NCBI GenBank assembly: GCA_017871115.1
Contig: JAFCIZ010000008.1
Location: 372,001-436,000 of the forward strand
Length of the DNA: 64,000 nucleotides
Reading direction: 5' to 3'
DNA from: Cunninghamella blakesleeana
Taxonomy: Eukaryota > Mucoromycota > Mucoromycetes > Mucorales > Cunninghamellaceae
The notes below the pieces were generated by a model. The model was not told where the DNA came from, did no database searches, and was given only the letters and a program-made list of their open reading frames with translations. Shown here one piece after another: positions 25,802 to 37,409 of this stretch (its first letter is position 1; each line of letters opens with the position of its first letter). A program made the position numbers and the translations under genes.

Positions 25802-26143
25802 ACCTATAAAGCTAAAATAAGTCTCAACCATAAGAAAGGAGATGCTTCTGAATATTGAGCTATCATTGATACTGTTAGAGGTTTTATTCTTGCTAAATCA
25901 GACAAATGTTATTGAAATATTAATGAACTTGGTGATGGAAAGGTTACAATTCAGAGTACTATTACAAGTGTTTATATTTCTTTTTTTAATAATAAAATTA
26001 CCACTAGCGATGAAAATGGAGTAAATCAAGAATTTATTTTACGTTATGATAAATCTAATGGCAAGGATCTATTTGCAACGACTGTACCAAATAGTGATAC
26101 ATTGTAGGATATTAATCTTGATACAAAAACAATTGGTATTTGA
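25802..26143 (+). pseudogene. Decayed ORF of unknown family
   Basis: One reading frame gives about 114 codons of protein-like composition (e.g. KISLNHKKGDASEY, AIIDTVRGFILAKSDKCY, ELGDGKVTIQSTITS) interrupted by stops TGA at 25856, TGA at 25913 and TAG at 26105, ending at TGA 26141. Asp/Gly/Lys/Thr content and lack of A/T-run codons differ from the surrounding spacer. I do not recognise the protein; beta-strand-rich alternation suggests a secreted or lectin-like fold, but that is a guess. It may also be a chance frame. Confidence 0.35.
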
Positions 26144-26619
26144 CCAAAAAAAGAGAGAAAGTTGATAGACCTTGCAATGTAAATAATATTTTTAAGATTG
26201 TTAGATGCATTTAAAAAGAGTATGATATTTTATCATAATATAATTCGGCAATGAAAACAATATATATAATAATCAAACCATTTTCGTAATAATATGTATA
26301 TATATTCAAGGTTTGAAATTTTAAAATAAGCATCTTTAATACGTCGATATTAATGCTGAATAGGATGATCATCTTTGTTGCTTTATTGATTTTTTTTTTT
26401 TACTATTATTTTTATTTGAAATACAAAGATTATTAAAAAAAAAATGTACAATTATATAATAATGATATTAAATAAATAAATAAATAAAAAAGGTACAGGC
26501 TTGTTATTTTAAAAATAAAATGATATAAAGATTATAAATGTCTAGAATGATAATAGATATAGATATATCCTTTTTGTCCTTTTCTTTTATAACTATTTGT
26601 CGTTGCTATGAATCATTAT

Positions 26620-27327
26620 TTATAAAGAAGGAGTAGATGAAGAAGAGGATGATGGTGTTGATACAGAGGTTGAAGATGCTGATGATGATGATGATGGTGT
26701 TGGTTTAATAGTGGGAGAAGGAGTAACATAACCAGCACCTACGATAGGTTTCGTACCACGCTCAACCATTTCCGTTTTCACTGGTAATTTATTACTTACT
26801 AAACGGAAAGCTTCTTTTGCGATTTCTTTACGCATACCACTGATTTCAAAGATGATACGATTAAGAGGAACACGACAGGCCCAATAATCAAAGGACCCCT
26901 TACCTTTACCCATACGCACTTCATTACCTTTACTTGTTACTGGAATATCGGGGAAAACACGCATCCACATACGAGAGCCTTTAACTGTTTTTATTTTACG
27001 ACGTAAAGTGTTGTGTACTGCTGTTAATTGTCTAGCTGTTAATCGAGCACCTTCCTTTAATCGTAATCCATAATCACCAAACTCTACAGTAGTTCCCTTT
27101 GTTGACCCACCAATAGGTAAGGGGATTTTACCTTTATGTGCCTTTCTATATTTTGTACGTCTAGGTGAAAAATTAGATGCTTGTCGAATATTCATCATAA
27201 TAGTGCCTGGTTTATATAATTGTTGTTGTTTTATAGTAGAAGCGAATGGTATCATCATATTATTATTGATTTTATTGCCAAAAGTGGCTGTAGCATTCCA
27301 TAATCGTGTTTTATATAAATTGAACAT
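26620..27327 (-). CDS. MRPL16: Mitochondrial ribosomal protein uL16m
   Basis: Single exon, 235 codons. The N-terminus is rich in Arg/Asn/Gln with few acids, as in a mitochondrial presequence. From SPRRTKYRKAHKG onward it follows bacterial L16/uL16: FGDYGLRLKEGARLTARQL, the basic RRKIK segment, RMWMRVFPDIPVTSKG, EVRMGKGKGSFDYWACRV and the closing helix. uL16m sits at the central protuberance/tRNA-binding side of the large mitoribosomal subunit. A Ser/Thr-rich tail of about 45 residues (TPSSSS...) extends past the usual end and probably arises from repeat expansion. Start ATG at 27327 lies in an A/T leader; no introns, unlike most neighbours. Confidence 0.93.
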   Translation of the reverse strand: MFNLYKTRLWNATATFGNKINNNMMIPFASTIKQQQLYKPGTIMMNIRQASNFSPRRTKYRKAHKGKIPLPIGGSTKGTTVEFGDYGLRLKEGARLTARQLTAVHNTLRRKIKTVKGSRMWMRVFPDIPVTSKGNEVRMGKGKGSFDYWACRVPLNRIIFEISGMRKEIAKEAFRLVSNKLPVKTEMVERGTKPIVGAGYVTPSPTIKPTPSSSSSASSTSVSTPSSSSSSTPSL

Positions 27328-28770
27328 GATATATAAAAAAGAAAAAGAAAGTTATTAAAAGAAAATAAAAACTGTTGAAATAAAAAAATAAAAACAGACA
27401 AAAGAAAATATTCAAAAAAAATGTCAAGTGGAGATTTTTAACCCCTTCTTCCTTTTAAGCCACAACTGTATGCCAAAAAAAATCGGAGTTGCATTTTTTT
27501 AGGTAATAGCCAGTATATGCCTATAATCATTTTTCTCTTGACTATAATATTGTTAAGTCTACAATAAAAACTTGTCCATTCACCTTTGTACCTCTATTTT
27601 TTAAATACATTTAATATTTTTCTTTTTCCATAAAATGGTATAAAATAGTATTTATTTAAAACTGCAGCCGTTTAAATAATTATATGTAAGTAAAAACTCA
27701 AGTATATTTGTTTTAAAACACAAAAGAGATATATAGGAAAACTAGAATATTATATTATAACTTTAACCATATATTATTATAATATATATATATATATGTA
27801 TGTATGTATTTAGGGTCATAGCCGTTGACTGTGCAAATATTTTTTTGTATCAAAAATAGTTTCGAGTAAAAAGGTAATACAATATTGTAAAAATAATATT
27901 ATTATATGTGTTTTACTATATATATACTTTTGGTTTATTGACATATTTTCCATTTATTTATCTTTATACTTTTTTAAAATAGAAACTAATGATATGAGTG
28001 AATAATTTAAAAAGAAATCCAACGGTTGGATCATTTATATTTATAATGATATCTTTAGAGTAGAACCAATCAATTATACAACTATTAAATCAAACCCATT
28101 ACCAATATAGATTAAATAATTAATACGATTTGGTTTTTTTTTTTTTTGTAAACGATTATAAATTGTCATATTGAGTTCAGAACCAATGCATCACGCATGA
28201 AGTGTTACTTTCCAGTTACATCCTTTGGATTCAACTTGTAATAGTATTATCCAAGTTATCATTTTTGTTCCTTTTTATGCACTCATAAACCATTTAATAA
28301 TGAAGAACTGATGTAAATTGTTTATCGGATTTCCTTTTGTTTGCCGTAAATGTTCCCGTGATTGGTTATTGTCAACCCTATATCCTTATACATTCCATGA
28401 TACAACCTGATGAAGGGGCCAATTTTCTACCACTATTTTTAATAGCTGACTACATAAAAATAAAATTTTGATAATAGCTGTCATTCAATATCTCATAAAA
28501 AAATGATTAAATGATTGGAAAAGAATAGATTAAATCGTTTATCAAGAGTTAATTTTAACTACTAATTACATTGAAATAACCATAATTCTATAGTTTTATT
28601 TTGGGATTATTTTTTATAATGTTTATTATGATTAACTATAATCATTTCATTTTTTAATTTTTTTTTTTGGAAAGTCAACTTTTCCAAACTTCAAAAAAAT
28701 TCACACAATATGTACCAGTAAACCCTATTTAGCTTTTTATTATATTTTATCAAATCATTTTTATTTATTT

Positions 28771-28809
<39 letters not shown>

Positions 28810-29365
28810 CCTAATATTAAAATACAAATAAAATAAGGTTATTTTTTTTAACAACAAAAGGACCATACCTATAAAGAAAATTAAAAATAATAGAAATAAT
28901 AAATTATGAAATGATGACATGTATATAAAACTTTAACCCTATTTTTTGTGACGAAAAAAAAAAAACATTGACATAAATTACAATATTACGTATTTAAAAC
29001 AAATATAGTTTATTATATATAATATTAATAATACTAATAATATTAGTAATATTAATAATAATAATAATAATAATAATATAGATTTAAATATAAACATAAA
29101 TCCACTACGATTTTTATTATTATCATTAAGCATAATATTATAGGAAGAAAGAAGGTTAGAGTAAATCTTTTATATTCTCGATCGGTAAGCCAATTTACAA
29201 AGAATCACATGAAAAAGGAAATAAAAAATAGAGTGCGGGGAAGAAAAAAAATAAAGGATTAATTTTTTTATTTCTTTTCTCCACCTTTTCTCTTTTTTTT
29301 TTTTCTCCTTTTCTCTCTTTTTTTATATTTATATTATTTATTAATAATACCTTTTATTTTTTACC
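27328..29365. other. Divergent intergenic region
   Basis: 2 kb between the starts of uL16m (-) and thiolase (+). Contains TA runs, a 31-base A-run at 28778-28808 preceded by a T-run, and a TTA/ATA microsatellite near 29025-29080. A slightly GC-richer stretch at 28150-28460 shows no long frame. Pyrimidine-rich tract just before the thiolase start. Confidence 0.5.
28778..28808. repeat. Poly(A) run
   Basis: 31 consecutive A, directly preceded by seven or more T, forming a T-run/A-run junction that could fold into a hairpin. Confidence 0.95.
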
Positions 29366-30952
29366 ATGTCATTCAGAAACGTCTATATTGTTGCTGCTAA
29401 AAGGTATTATTTATTATATTAAAAGAAGTATAAATAAAATAAGCGCGTTTTTTTCTTTTCAATTTTTTTTTCTCACCCTATGAATATTGATTGAAATACT
29501 TATTATAGAACACCTTTTGGTACCTTTGGTGGTAAATTTAAGGACCTTACAGGTAATAATAAAAAATAAATAGAGTAACAGAAAGAGAAAATAAATAAAT
29601 AGAAAAGAGGTTGTATTATTAATAATAATAATAAAAGGAATCTATCATCTTTCGAATTACATATACATATACTTATATCTATCTTTGCGTATATATTATT
29701 ATTGTTATTGTTACTATCATTATTATTATTATTATAGCTGCCGAACTCGGTGGTATTGCATCCAAAGCTGTTTTATCACAACTCCCAAAGAATGTAGAAA
29801 TTGACTCTGTTATCATGGGTAATGTCACACATACAGATATTGCCGGTCCATACCTTTCACGTCATATTGGTCATCGTGCTGGTTTACCTGTCCATGTACC
29901 TGCCTTAACTGTCAACCGTTTATGTGGATCTGGTCTTCAAAGTGTTGTCAATGCTGCTCACGAAATCATCACAGGAGATAGTGAAGTAGTTTTAGCTGGT
30001 GGTGCCGAAAATATGTCTCTTTCACCCTATGTCTTATCTGGACAATCACGCTGGGGTAATAAATTAGGTGTAGATCTTTCCTTAAAGGACTCATTATGGA
30101 ATGCATTGATTGATCAATATCCTCAACCTACACCTATGGGAATCACAGCTGAAAATTTAGCCGAAAAATACCAACTTACCAAACAAGAATGTGATGAATT
30201 TGCTTTATTAAGTCAAAACAGATATGAAAAAGCCGCTAAAGATGGCATTTTCAAAGATGAAATCATCCCTGTTGAAGTAAAAGGACGCAAAGGCGTTGAA
30301 CAAGTTACTACTGATGAACATCCAAGATTAGGCCTTACCATCGACCAAGTCACTAAAATGAAGCCCGTATTTAAAAAGGATGGTGTCACCTCTGCTGCTA
30401 ACGCTTCAGGTATTAACGATGGTGCTGCTGCTTTAGTAGTTGCTTCTGAAGATGCTGTTAATAAATACGGTTTAACACCTTTAGCCCGCGTCGTCAGCTG
30501 GCAAGCATCTGCTGTAGAACCTACTTTAATGGGTCTTGGTCCTGTCCCTTCTATCCAAGGTGCTCTTCGCCGTGCTAATCTTACTTTAGATCAAATGGAT
30601 TTAATTGAAGTAAATGAAGCTTTCGCTGCCCAATACATTGCTGTTGAAAAAGAATTAGGTTTAAATCGTGAAAAGACTAATGTGAATGGTGGTGCTATCG
30701 CCGTTGGTCATCCTCTCGGTGCTTCTGGTGCTCGTATTTTAACCCATCTTTCTCATGCTCTTCAACGCACTAAGAATAAATATGCTGTTGGTTCAGCTTG
30801 TATTGGTGGTGGTCAAGTAAGTATCATAATAAAAAAGGAAAGAAAAAAAAATATGAGTGTAACCTATATTTTATTTTACTAATGCTTATTTCATTTAATT
30901 TTATTTTATTGTATTTAAATAGGGCGTTGCTGTTATTTTAGAACGTGTATAA
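29366..30952 (+). CDS. 3-ketoacyl-CoA thiolase, mitochondrial ACAA2 type
   Basis: Exons 29366-29403, 29509-29552, 29738-30816 and 30923-30952 give 396 codons (human ACAA2 has 397). Catalytic residues are all present at the ACAA2 positions: nucleophile C90 (LCGSGLQS), H352 (VGHPLG) and C382 (SACIGGGQG). The N-terminus (VAAKRTPFG), EVNEAFA and [12 protein letters not shown] follow the family. There is no C-terminal peroxisomal SKL-type signal (ends LERV) and no evident PTS2, which agrees with a mitochondrial enzyme of fatty-acid beta-oxidation; acetoacetyl-CoA thiolase activity is also possible. The first two coding exons are tiny (38 and 44 nt) and the last is 30 nt, so gene predictors may miss the ends. 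Confidence 0.92.
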
Positions 30953-31418
30953 AATAGTATATTATAATATTAAACCTTTTTTAATAAAATAAAATAAAGA
31001 TTATATATATGTAATATATGCCTGTATATGTATAAAATCCTTCTATCATATTATAATATCTACTATTCATATTACTACTGTTATATATACATATACGAAT
31101 AAATAAATATATATGTATATATGTATATATATATATTTTAAAAGAATAAAAAGAAAAAAAAATAGTTTAAAAAGTAGTACTACGTCCAAAAATGGAAAAG
31201 AAAATTATGATTTTTTAATTTTTATATACGGGGCTGAGTCAATGATTTTTAAAAAAAGACCAAGCCTAACTTTTTCTTTCTTTCTCTCTTTTAACACGTA
31301 TCTTTATCTTTTTTATTCCTATTTTATTTATTTTATTCAATAAATAAATAAATAATTGTATACCATTTATCTATTGTTTTTATTGTTTTTGGTTTAAAAT
31401 AAAGTATTATTTTTAAAA
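30953..31418. other. Intergenic with an AP-1-type site
   Basis: About 470 bases of A/T-rich DNA between thiolase stop and the next ORF. The only conspicuous motif is TGAGTCA at 31235-31241. Confidence 0.55.
31235..31241. promoter_or_regulatory. AP-1/Gcn4-type site TGAGTCA
   Basis: Perfect bZIP heptamer 178 bases upstream of the ATG at 31419. One copy only; chance occurrence cannot be excluded, but such GC content is rare in this spacer. Confidence 0.3.
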
Positions 31419-33236
31419 ATGAATATGTTTAAAAAAGGCCGTATTATGGGCAATAATGACCAACGCCGACAAGATAAAGCTGCTGCTAATGCACAAAAGC
31501 AACAGCAACAAATACCTCGCGGTGGTGGACCACAACAACAGCTCCACCCTCATCCACCTTCTTCTAGTAATAGCAGAGTACAACAACAACAACAACAACC
31601 TCATCAATCAAGAGAATATATTGGGCAGCCACCTGAATATTCATCCACAACCGTTCCATCTACAGGAGGAATTCATTCAGACACAGCTCTACATAAAAAT
31701 AAAAATCTCCCACAAGCACCAACAATAGTCGATGGATTAGATGTTAATAATAACTCTCGTAACTCTTCAGATATTTCTTCTTTAGAAGAAAGACATCATT
31801 TACCACCTGCTCTTCCTAAACACCATTCCAATCCTTCTCAAACCAGTTTAGGTGCTCCAAGTAACACAAGTATAAATGGTAGCAGTACCTTCACCAATAA
31901 TAATAACAATAGTAGTGGCAATGTGGATAATTTAAATACTAATAGTAACAGCAACAATACTGGAAGTAGTGGTAATAGCAATAATAAAAGTGGAAGTGGC
32001 GGTAGCAACAGCAGTAATAAGAGTAAAGATAAAGTTGTATCCAAGACAGAATTTTATAAAGGACAAGTGGATAAATTAACCGAAGGCAAACGGAAATTAG
32101 AACAAGAAAACGAATTATTAAAAATAAGATTAGAAGATCAAAGAAAGGAACTCCAGGGACGTTATGAGGATTCACAAAGATTATTACGATTTAAAGAAGA
32201 AGAGTTTGTCAAGATGCAAAACAATTTCCATAAACATGTCCGAGCTATTCGAGCCACTGATGATGATCTCTCTACCATTCATTCTAAACTCACCATGTTA
32301 CAAGCCAAAACCGGTCAACTACCCATGTCCCTACGTGGTAGTTATAATGAAACCAAATTGGATTCTATCTTGGATTATTTCAAAAAGAAATGGCCTTCTC
32401 TTTCTCAAACTTTAGATACATTGACTCATCAAGGTCAAAAAATGGATTATCCTTTAGTATGTCTTTTAGTTGAAAAATTAGTCATGGAAATTTTAATCGA
32501 TGATATCTTTAATGCTCCCATTCATATTGGTTTAACTTTGAACAATCATTATAAACATCTTTCGGATCTTATGAAGGAGCAACGCTATCATGATTGGTCT
32601 ACTAAATTAAGACAGCAACTCTGCAAATTAACCTTACAATCGAAAGAATTACAGCAAGAAGCTAATTTAGCTAAGCAACAGATTGTTCAACGATTAAAAA
32701 CAGAAATACAACCTATTTATACAATAGAAGATGCAAAAATCATTCCTAAATTGGAGAAAATCGTAAATATGGCTGCAGAAACAAGCTTGGCTATGCATGG
32801 ACAAGAAGAGCCTGTGATTTTTGGTCAAGATTTGATTGAAGGGAAAACTATGTTTGACCCTCAATATATGACTTTACAATATGGCTCTACAATAGCTACA
32901 CCTAATAGTAATAATAATGATGATGATATGGATATTGATAATAAAGAATTGGAACAAAAGGAAAACAATAATAGTAAGAGCAATGACAATGATAAGGATC
33001 CTAAGAAAAAGAAGAATGAAGGGAACCAAGAGAACAAAAAGGATGATGACTATGAAGATGGTGAAGATGATGATGATGATGATGACGATAATTATAATAA
33101 TGGAACCCAGCATGCTACGTCTTCTATACCTACACCTTCATTATTATTACGAGTTATTATATCTCCAGTAGTATATGGTGGTGATGGGAATGGTAACCTT
33201 ACCCCTCTTTTATCTGCAAGAGTTATATGTACTTAA
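31419..33236 (+). CDS. Orphan coiled-coil protein with low-complexity flanks
   Basis: Single exon, 605 codons. Residues 1-205 are Gln/Ser/Asn/Pro-rich. About 206-290 form a charged coiled coil (KLTEGKRKLEQENELLKIRL and following). About 290-470 is a conserved-looking globular helical domain with no low complexity (KKKWPSLSQTLDTL, DYPLVCLLVEKLVMEILIDD, IFNAPIHIGL, EANLAKQQIVQRLKTEI, ending VIFGQDLIEGKTMFDPQYM). The C-terminus is an acidic/Lys tail (a run of Asp residues). The layout recalls unnamed fungal coiled-coil proteins with a similar helical module; I cannot give a function. Start may be the first ATG (31419) or the one at 31446. Confidence 0.75.
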   Translation: MNMFKKGRIMGNNDQRRQDKAAANAQKQQQQIPRGGGPQQQLHPHPPSSSNSRVQQQQQQPHQSREYIGQPPEYSSTTVPSTGGIHSDTALHKNKNLPQAPTIVDGLDVNNNSRNSSDISSLEERHHLPPALPKHHSNPSQTSLGAPSNTSINGSSTFTNNNNNSSGNVDNLNTNSNSNNTGSSGNSNNKSGSGGSNSSNKSKDKVVSKTEFYKGQVDKLTEGKRKLEQENELLKIRLEDQRKELQGRYEDSQRLLRFKEEEFVKMQNNFHKHVRAIRATDDDLSTIHSKLTMLQAKTGQLPMSLRGSYNETKLDSILDYFKKKWPSLSQTLDTLTHQGQKMDYPLVCLLVEKLVMEILIDDIFNAPIHIGLTLNNHYKHLSDLMKEQRYHDWSTKLRQQLCKLTLQSKELQQEANLAKQQIVQRLKTEIQPIYTIEDAKIIPKLEKIVNMAAETSLAMHGQEEPVIFGQDLIEGKTMFDPQYMTLQYGSTIATPNSNNNDDDMDIDNKELEQKENNNSKSNDNDKDPKKKKNEGNQENKKDDDYEDGEDDDDDDDDNYNNGTQHATSSIPTPSLLLRVIISPVVYGGDGNGNLTPLLSARVICT

Positions 33237-33711
33237 AAAAAAAGCTATTATTCCTATTTATTTTTTATTCTTATATGCTTTTTTTCTATTCTCTTTTTTA
33301 ATTTATTTTAATTTATTATTTATGAACAAATTGATTTTTTATATGTTATTGTATATGAAACATTTAATTTTTTTTTATCTATTTTTTTTAATTTATTTAC
33401 TTGTTAGAAAAAATATATATATTTATGTATACTATTATGATTTTTAATAAATAAACTAAAATAATAAGAGCTTTTTTATATCATAGTAGTGAGCTTTAAT
33501 ATGTTTAAAGATCAAATAAAATTCAACTAATCACTTATTAATAATTTAAACTCAGCGTTTAATTTGTCATATTTTTTAAAAAAATAAAAATCCCCACAAT
33601 TTTTTTCAACATTCTTTCTATTTTTATTTTATTTTACTTTACTTTAAAAAAATATACTACTTTATAAACATTTAAAAGATATAATAATAATAATAACAGT
33701 ATTTATTCATC
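33237..33711. other. Intergenic, AT-rich
   Basis: About 475 bases holding the 3' end of the coiled-coil gene and the PEX12 promoter. No gene or clear motif. Confidence 0.55.
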
Positions 33712-34722
33712 ATGGAGTTTATGAGTGCTATTGGTTCACAAGACGATGCTTATCGTCCTTCTTTATTTGAATTGGTAGCTCAAGAAAAACTTCGAGATCT
33801 TTTACAACCAGCAGTTCAATATCTTACAGCGGTTAGTAGCTAAAAAATAATATATATATATATATATATATAATAGACATGACTAATAAATATATCATAT
33901 GGATATATATATATTTATATATAGATTTATGCTCAACGATATCCACGTTTATTAATTCGACTTGTAAATAACCATGAAGAATTCTATGCTATTATGATGT
34001 TTCTTATTGAACGACACTATTTAAAAGAATGGGGTAAAAAGAGAATATATATATTAAAAAAGAATGGAAAAAAAGATTATATACATAAATATCATACATA
34101 TAAACTAAACGAAATACATATACACACATATATATATATATGTGTGTGTGCGTGTGTATAGGTGCTTCTTTTGCTGAAAACTTTTATGGGTTAAAACGAG
34201 TATCAACCAATTATTTAGAAAGTAAAGGATCACAATTTGCTTTACCAGTTAGCACCAGTGGACAAGGTCAAACGCCCTCTTTAACCAAACAAGAAATCAA
34301 TAAATCATTATTAGTTTTAGTAGGATTACCTTATATAAAATGTCGATTAGATTTATTTTACCAACAAATATCTGGAGACGCATCTTTATTACTTGGTATT
34401 AATGAACAAGAAGAGAGAGAAAATGAAGAATTAGAGGACCCATCTACACCTTCTTTACGTAAATTAAAAATTAGATTAATCAAATTATTTCGTAAATTTT
34501 ATCCTTATATGAATCTAATCTATTATGGCTCCAACTTGGTTTACAACGTATTATATCTTTTCAATAAAACAAAATACCATACTCCTTGGCTTCATCTAAT
34601 TGGTGTTCAAATCAAACGTATGAGTATGGCAGACTATGTAAGTATTTTTTTTTTTTTTTTATTATCATATATACATACAAGAGAATCAGAAAAAAAAGTA
34701 TATTAGAGGATATTGGTTTATT

Positions 34723-34753
<31 letters not shown>

Positions 34754-35391
34754 GATAGCGTGCTTATTATGATAAATTAGACGCTGCTCAAGCTAAATCA
34801 TCCTCTAAATCCTTATGGTCAAATCCTTTACGATTATTATCTGGAGCTTTTGGAAAATTCATTGAATTTTTAAAAGTATTATTACCTATGTCTATATTCT
34901 TCTTCAAATTTTTGGAATGGTGGTATTCTTCTGAATTTGCCCGTAGTGGTAGTATGAATAATTACAATGATGAAGATGCTGAAAACACAATCCCTCCACC
35001 AGAAAAAATCAAGGTAGGAAAAAAACAGATTATTAGTGAAACAAAATATAAAAGCGAATGATATAAAAAAAGTGAGCAACCAGGAAAAAAGTGGATGATT
35101 AGGAGAAAAGTAAACGCATAATACCAATCTAATTTTTCATTTTCTCTTATTTTATTTTTATAAAAAAAGCCTGATCCAAGAGGAACTAAAGTACCAACTA
35201 CACCAAATACATGTCCTCTTTGTTCAAGTAATCCTATTAACAATCCAACTGCATTACCCTCTGGTTACGTTTTTTGTTATACATGTGCCTATAGATATGT
35301 AGAAGAACAAGGCAGATGCCCTGTTACGTGGATTAAAATAGAAAGAGGTGTAGAAGATTTAACAAAAGTATATGCTGATGGAAATTTATAG
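33712..35391 (+). CDS. PEX12: Peroxin-12, peroxisomal RING ubiquitin ligase
   Basis: Exons 33712-33831, 33925-34033, 34162-34637, 34759-35013 and 35170-35391 give 393 codons. The N-terminal Pex2/Pex12 domain starts with [13 protein letters not shown] and RYPRLLIRL, has hydrophobic membrane segments ([26 protein letters not shown]), and the C-terminal degenerate RING has CPLC...[19 protein letters not shown]. The RING spans about residues 333-372. With Pex2 and Pex10 it forms the retrotranslocation channel/ligase that recycles the Pex5 receptor. Intron 1 uses a weaker donor, GTTAGT. Neighbouring thiolase looks mitochondrial, so co-location is not evidence for a shared pathway. Confidence 0.94.
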
Positions 35392-35552
35392 ATTAAAAAA
35401 TGTATTTTATTAAAAAAGAAAACTAATGATAATGACAATGTAATATTTATACAATAAATTTTTTTACCATGATTATGCCAATTCTTTTTTTTATAAGTAT
35501 CTATATCTATCTTTGTCACTAATTTTACATTTCTAGTCGTATATTTAATTAT

Positions 35553-36921
35553 TTATAATGATAATAATTGACGATCAAATACTTTTACTAAACGTTCATC
35601 AGGAGCAGACTCACAACCAAAGAAGGGTTCAATAGCAGTTTTTGTTGTTGCATCAAATAATTCTTGAATAACATGCTGTAATTTTCCACCAGTTTGTTTG
35701 AAATCAGGAAACTATTTATATTATATGTAAATATATTAAGATAAAAAAAAAAGAGGAATTGGATAAGTAGAATGATAAAAACGATTTTGTTTTTTATAGA
35801 ACGTATATTTAAGAAAGTAAGAAAAAAGAACCTACAGCATTTGTTTCTAAAAAATAAACGTTTTTATCTTGATCGATTAAAAAGTCCACACCAAATAATT
35901 CAAAAGCATTAGGTAAAGCTTGAAAAGTTGTCATTTCACTAGTACAAGCATCAAATACATCCTTTAAGACCAATTGCATTTTTAAAAAGATATCATCCAA
36001 ATCGGCTTTTTTTATTCCATATTGTTCTAAATCCCAAAATAATTTAACAGAAGAAGCTTCATCAAAATTGGCTTGATCCGTTTGAATACACGTATTGGTA
36101 AGATGAATTAAATTATCATTTAAGTTATCCATTGTATAATCCTTCATAGCAAATAAAGCCAACATGTCACGATAAAGATATACTTGAATATTACTGATAG
36201 CCAAAACATAAGCTCTTACATGAAATTTTCGTTGATTTACTAATAAAGGTTGATCTATATATCTTTGAATAACCCATTCACGAATTTGAGATACGTCTTC
36301 TTGGTCGTCATCATCTTCTTCATCACTATCTTCATCATCCGTTTCAAAAATTGCTCTTAATTGTTCTAAAGAATCAAATACTTGAATACCTGCAGCCTTA
36401 TTAGCTAAGCTTGGTTTAATAATAAATCGATAATGAGGTTTATCTTTATCTTCTTCTGATTTTTCTTCTTCATTCAACAAAAGGTCTCTTTCTACTTCAA
36501 AAACTTCATTCATAGCTTCTTCAAAGTAATCCACATGATCTAATTCAAACTGCCATGTTTCAGGAATAGCTTGTTTAAGAATACTATCAGGGTATTTTGA
36601 CAAGTATTTGGTAATATTATAAGCAAATTGAGATTTTCTTATCAAACCTTTACGAATACAATAAGCGTTACACATAGATTTATGATTTGGTGAAGAACAA
36701 GAGGAAGAGGAAGGTTTATGTATATGATCCCAGTCAATCAACTCATATTCTAACCATTGTAAATGAATAAAAGGTGATTCATGATCTTTTTCTGACTCTG
36801 ATTCACTGACTTGTGTATTGATTTTGAATTCAAGCTTACTAGATTCTAATGCTTGAATAACACATTGTTGAGTATAGGGTTCATCTAAATGAACAAGTGC
36901 ATTAAATATGGGTATTGACAT
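35553..36921 (-). CDS. Tubulin-tyrosine-ligase family ATP-grasp protein (Pby1-like)
   Basis: Two exons, 36921-35836 and 35711-35553, give 414 codons. The TTL ATP-grasp motifs are seen in order: IIKPSLANKAAGI (ATP lysine, glycine loop), WVIQRYIDQPLL, RKFHVRAYVL, HLTNTCIQ, and GVDFLIDQDKNVYFLETNA | FPDFKQTG across the intron, which completes the metal-binding ExN. An acidic loop (about 15 Asp/Glu) sits mid-domain. Relatives add amino acids to tubulin or other C-termini; the closest yeast protein by layout is Pby1, a P-body protein with a TTL domain, but this one lacks the N-terminal SurE-like part. Substrate unknown. The N-terminal about 100 residues match the TTL N-domain in position only. Confidence 0.87.
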
Positions 36922-37280
36922 ATTTTTTTATGTATATATATTAATAAAAAAAAAAAAGTGGGGAAGAGGAAAGGAGAAAAAAAAAATCAAAAAAAAAAAT
37001 TTTATATTTTTCTAGCCCCGCTTTTTTATTCTAACCCCTTAATTGAAATTAATGCAAAAAAAAAAGTGGGTGATAGGGATAGTGATAGTTGGATAAAAAA
37101 AAATATTTTACTTATTTTATTTCTATATTTATTTCAACAATCAATTGTAAATTGTTATTTATAATTTCACATAACTTAACATCCACATTAATATTAAATA
37201 AAGTTAAAAAAACATATATTTTATAAACATTTTTTAAAAGTATAATCATGTAGATGCAATCGATTTTGAAGTCATCAAAG
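36922..37280. other. Intergenic
   Basis: About 360 bases between the TTL start and the tRNA. An AGCGGGG box (read on the minus strand, near 37016-37024) lies about 100 bases upstream of the TTL ATG. Otherwise A/T-rich. Confidence 0.5.
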
Positions 37281-37352
37281 GGTTGCATGGTCTAATGGTT
37301 ATGACTCCAGACTTTGAATCTGGCAGCCCGAGTTCGATTCTCGGTGCGACCT
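37281..37352 (+). tRNA. tRNA-Gln (anticodon UUG)
   Basis: 72 bases fold into a full cloverleaf: acceptor GGTTGCA/TGCGACC (one G-U), D-loop with TGGTTA, anticodon stem CCAGA/TCTGG around loop CTTTGAA giving UUG, T-loop TTCGATTC. A-box and B-box (GTTCGATTC) are intact. No intron. Discriminator base U. CCA not encoded, as usual in eukaryotes. Confidence 0.97.
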
Positions 37353-37368
37353 AATAACATACAAGTTA

Positions 37369-37374
37369 TTTTTT
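37369..37374 (+). terminator. RNA polymerase III terminator
   Basis: Six T about 17 bases after the tRNA end, the expected Pol III stop signal. Confidence 0.75.
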
Positions 37375-37409
37375 ACCCGTATTAAACGGGTAAATATTTA
37401 AGCGCTTTT

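Larger units (their letters stand above)
21415..26619. other. Gene desert, very AT-rich
   Basis: 5.2 kb with no supported intact gene. Contents: T-run/A-run junctions (about 21607-21628, 22942-22966, 23400-23417, 23734-23749), microsatellites (22438-22503; GTAT/TA run at 23010-23055), and one decayed ORF (25802-26143). Otherwise A/T sequence without coding signal on either strand. Confidence 0.55.

Noticed and set aside
25842..26024. 60-codon ATG frame
   Set aside because: A neighbouring frame over the same bases is more protein-like; this one is Leu/Ile noise.
31838..32175. Leu/Tyr/Cys-rich antisense frames
   Set aside because: Reverse reading of Asn/Ser trinucleotide repeats of the coiled-coil gene.
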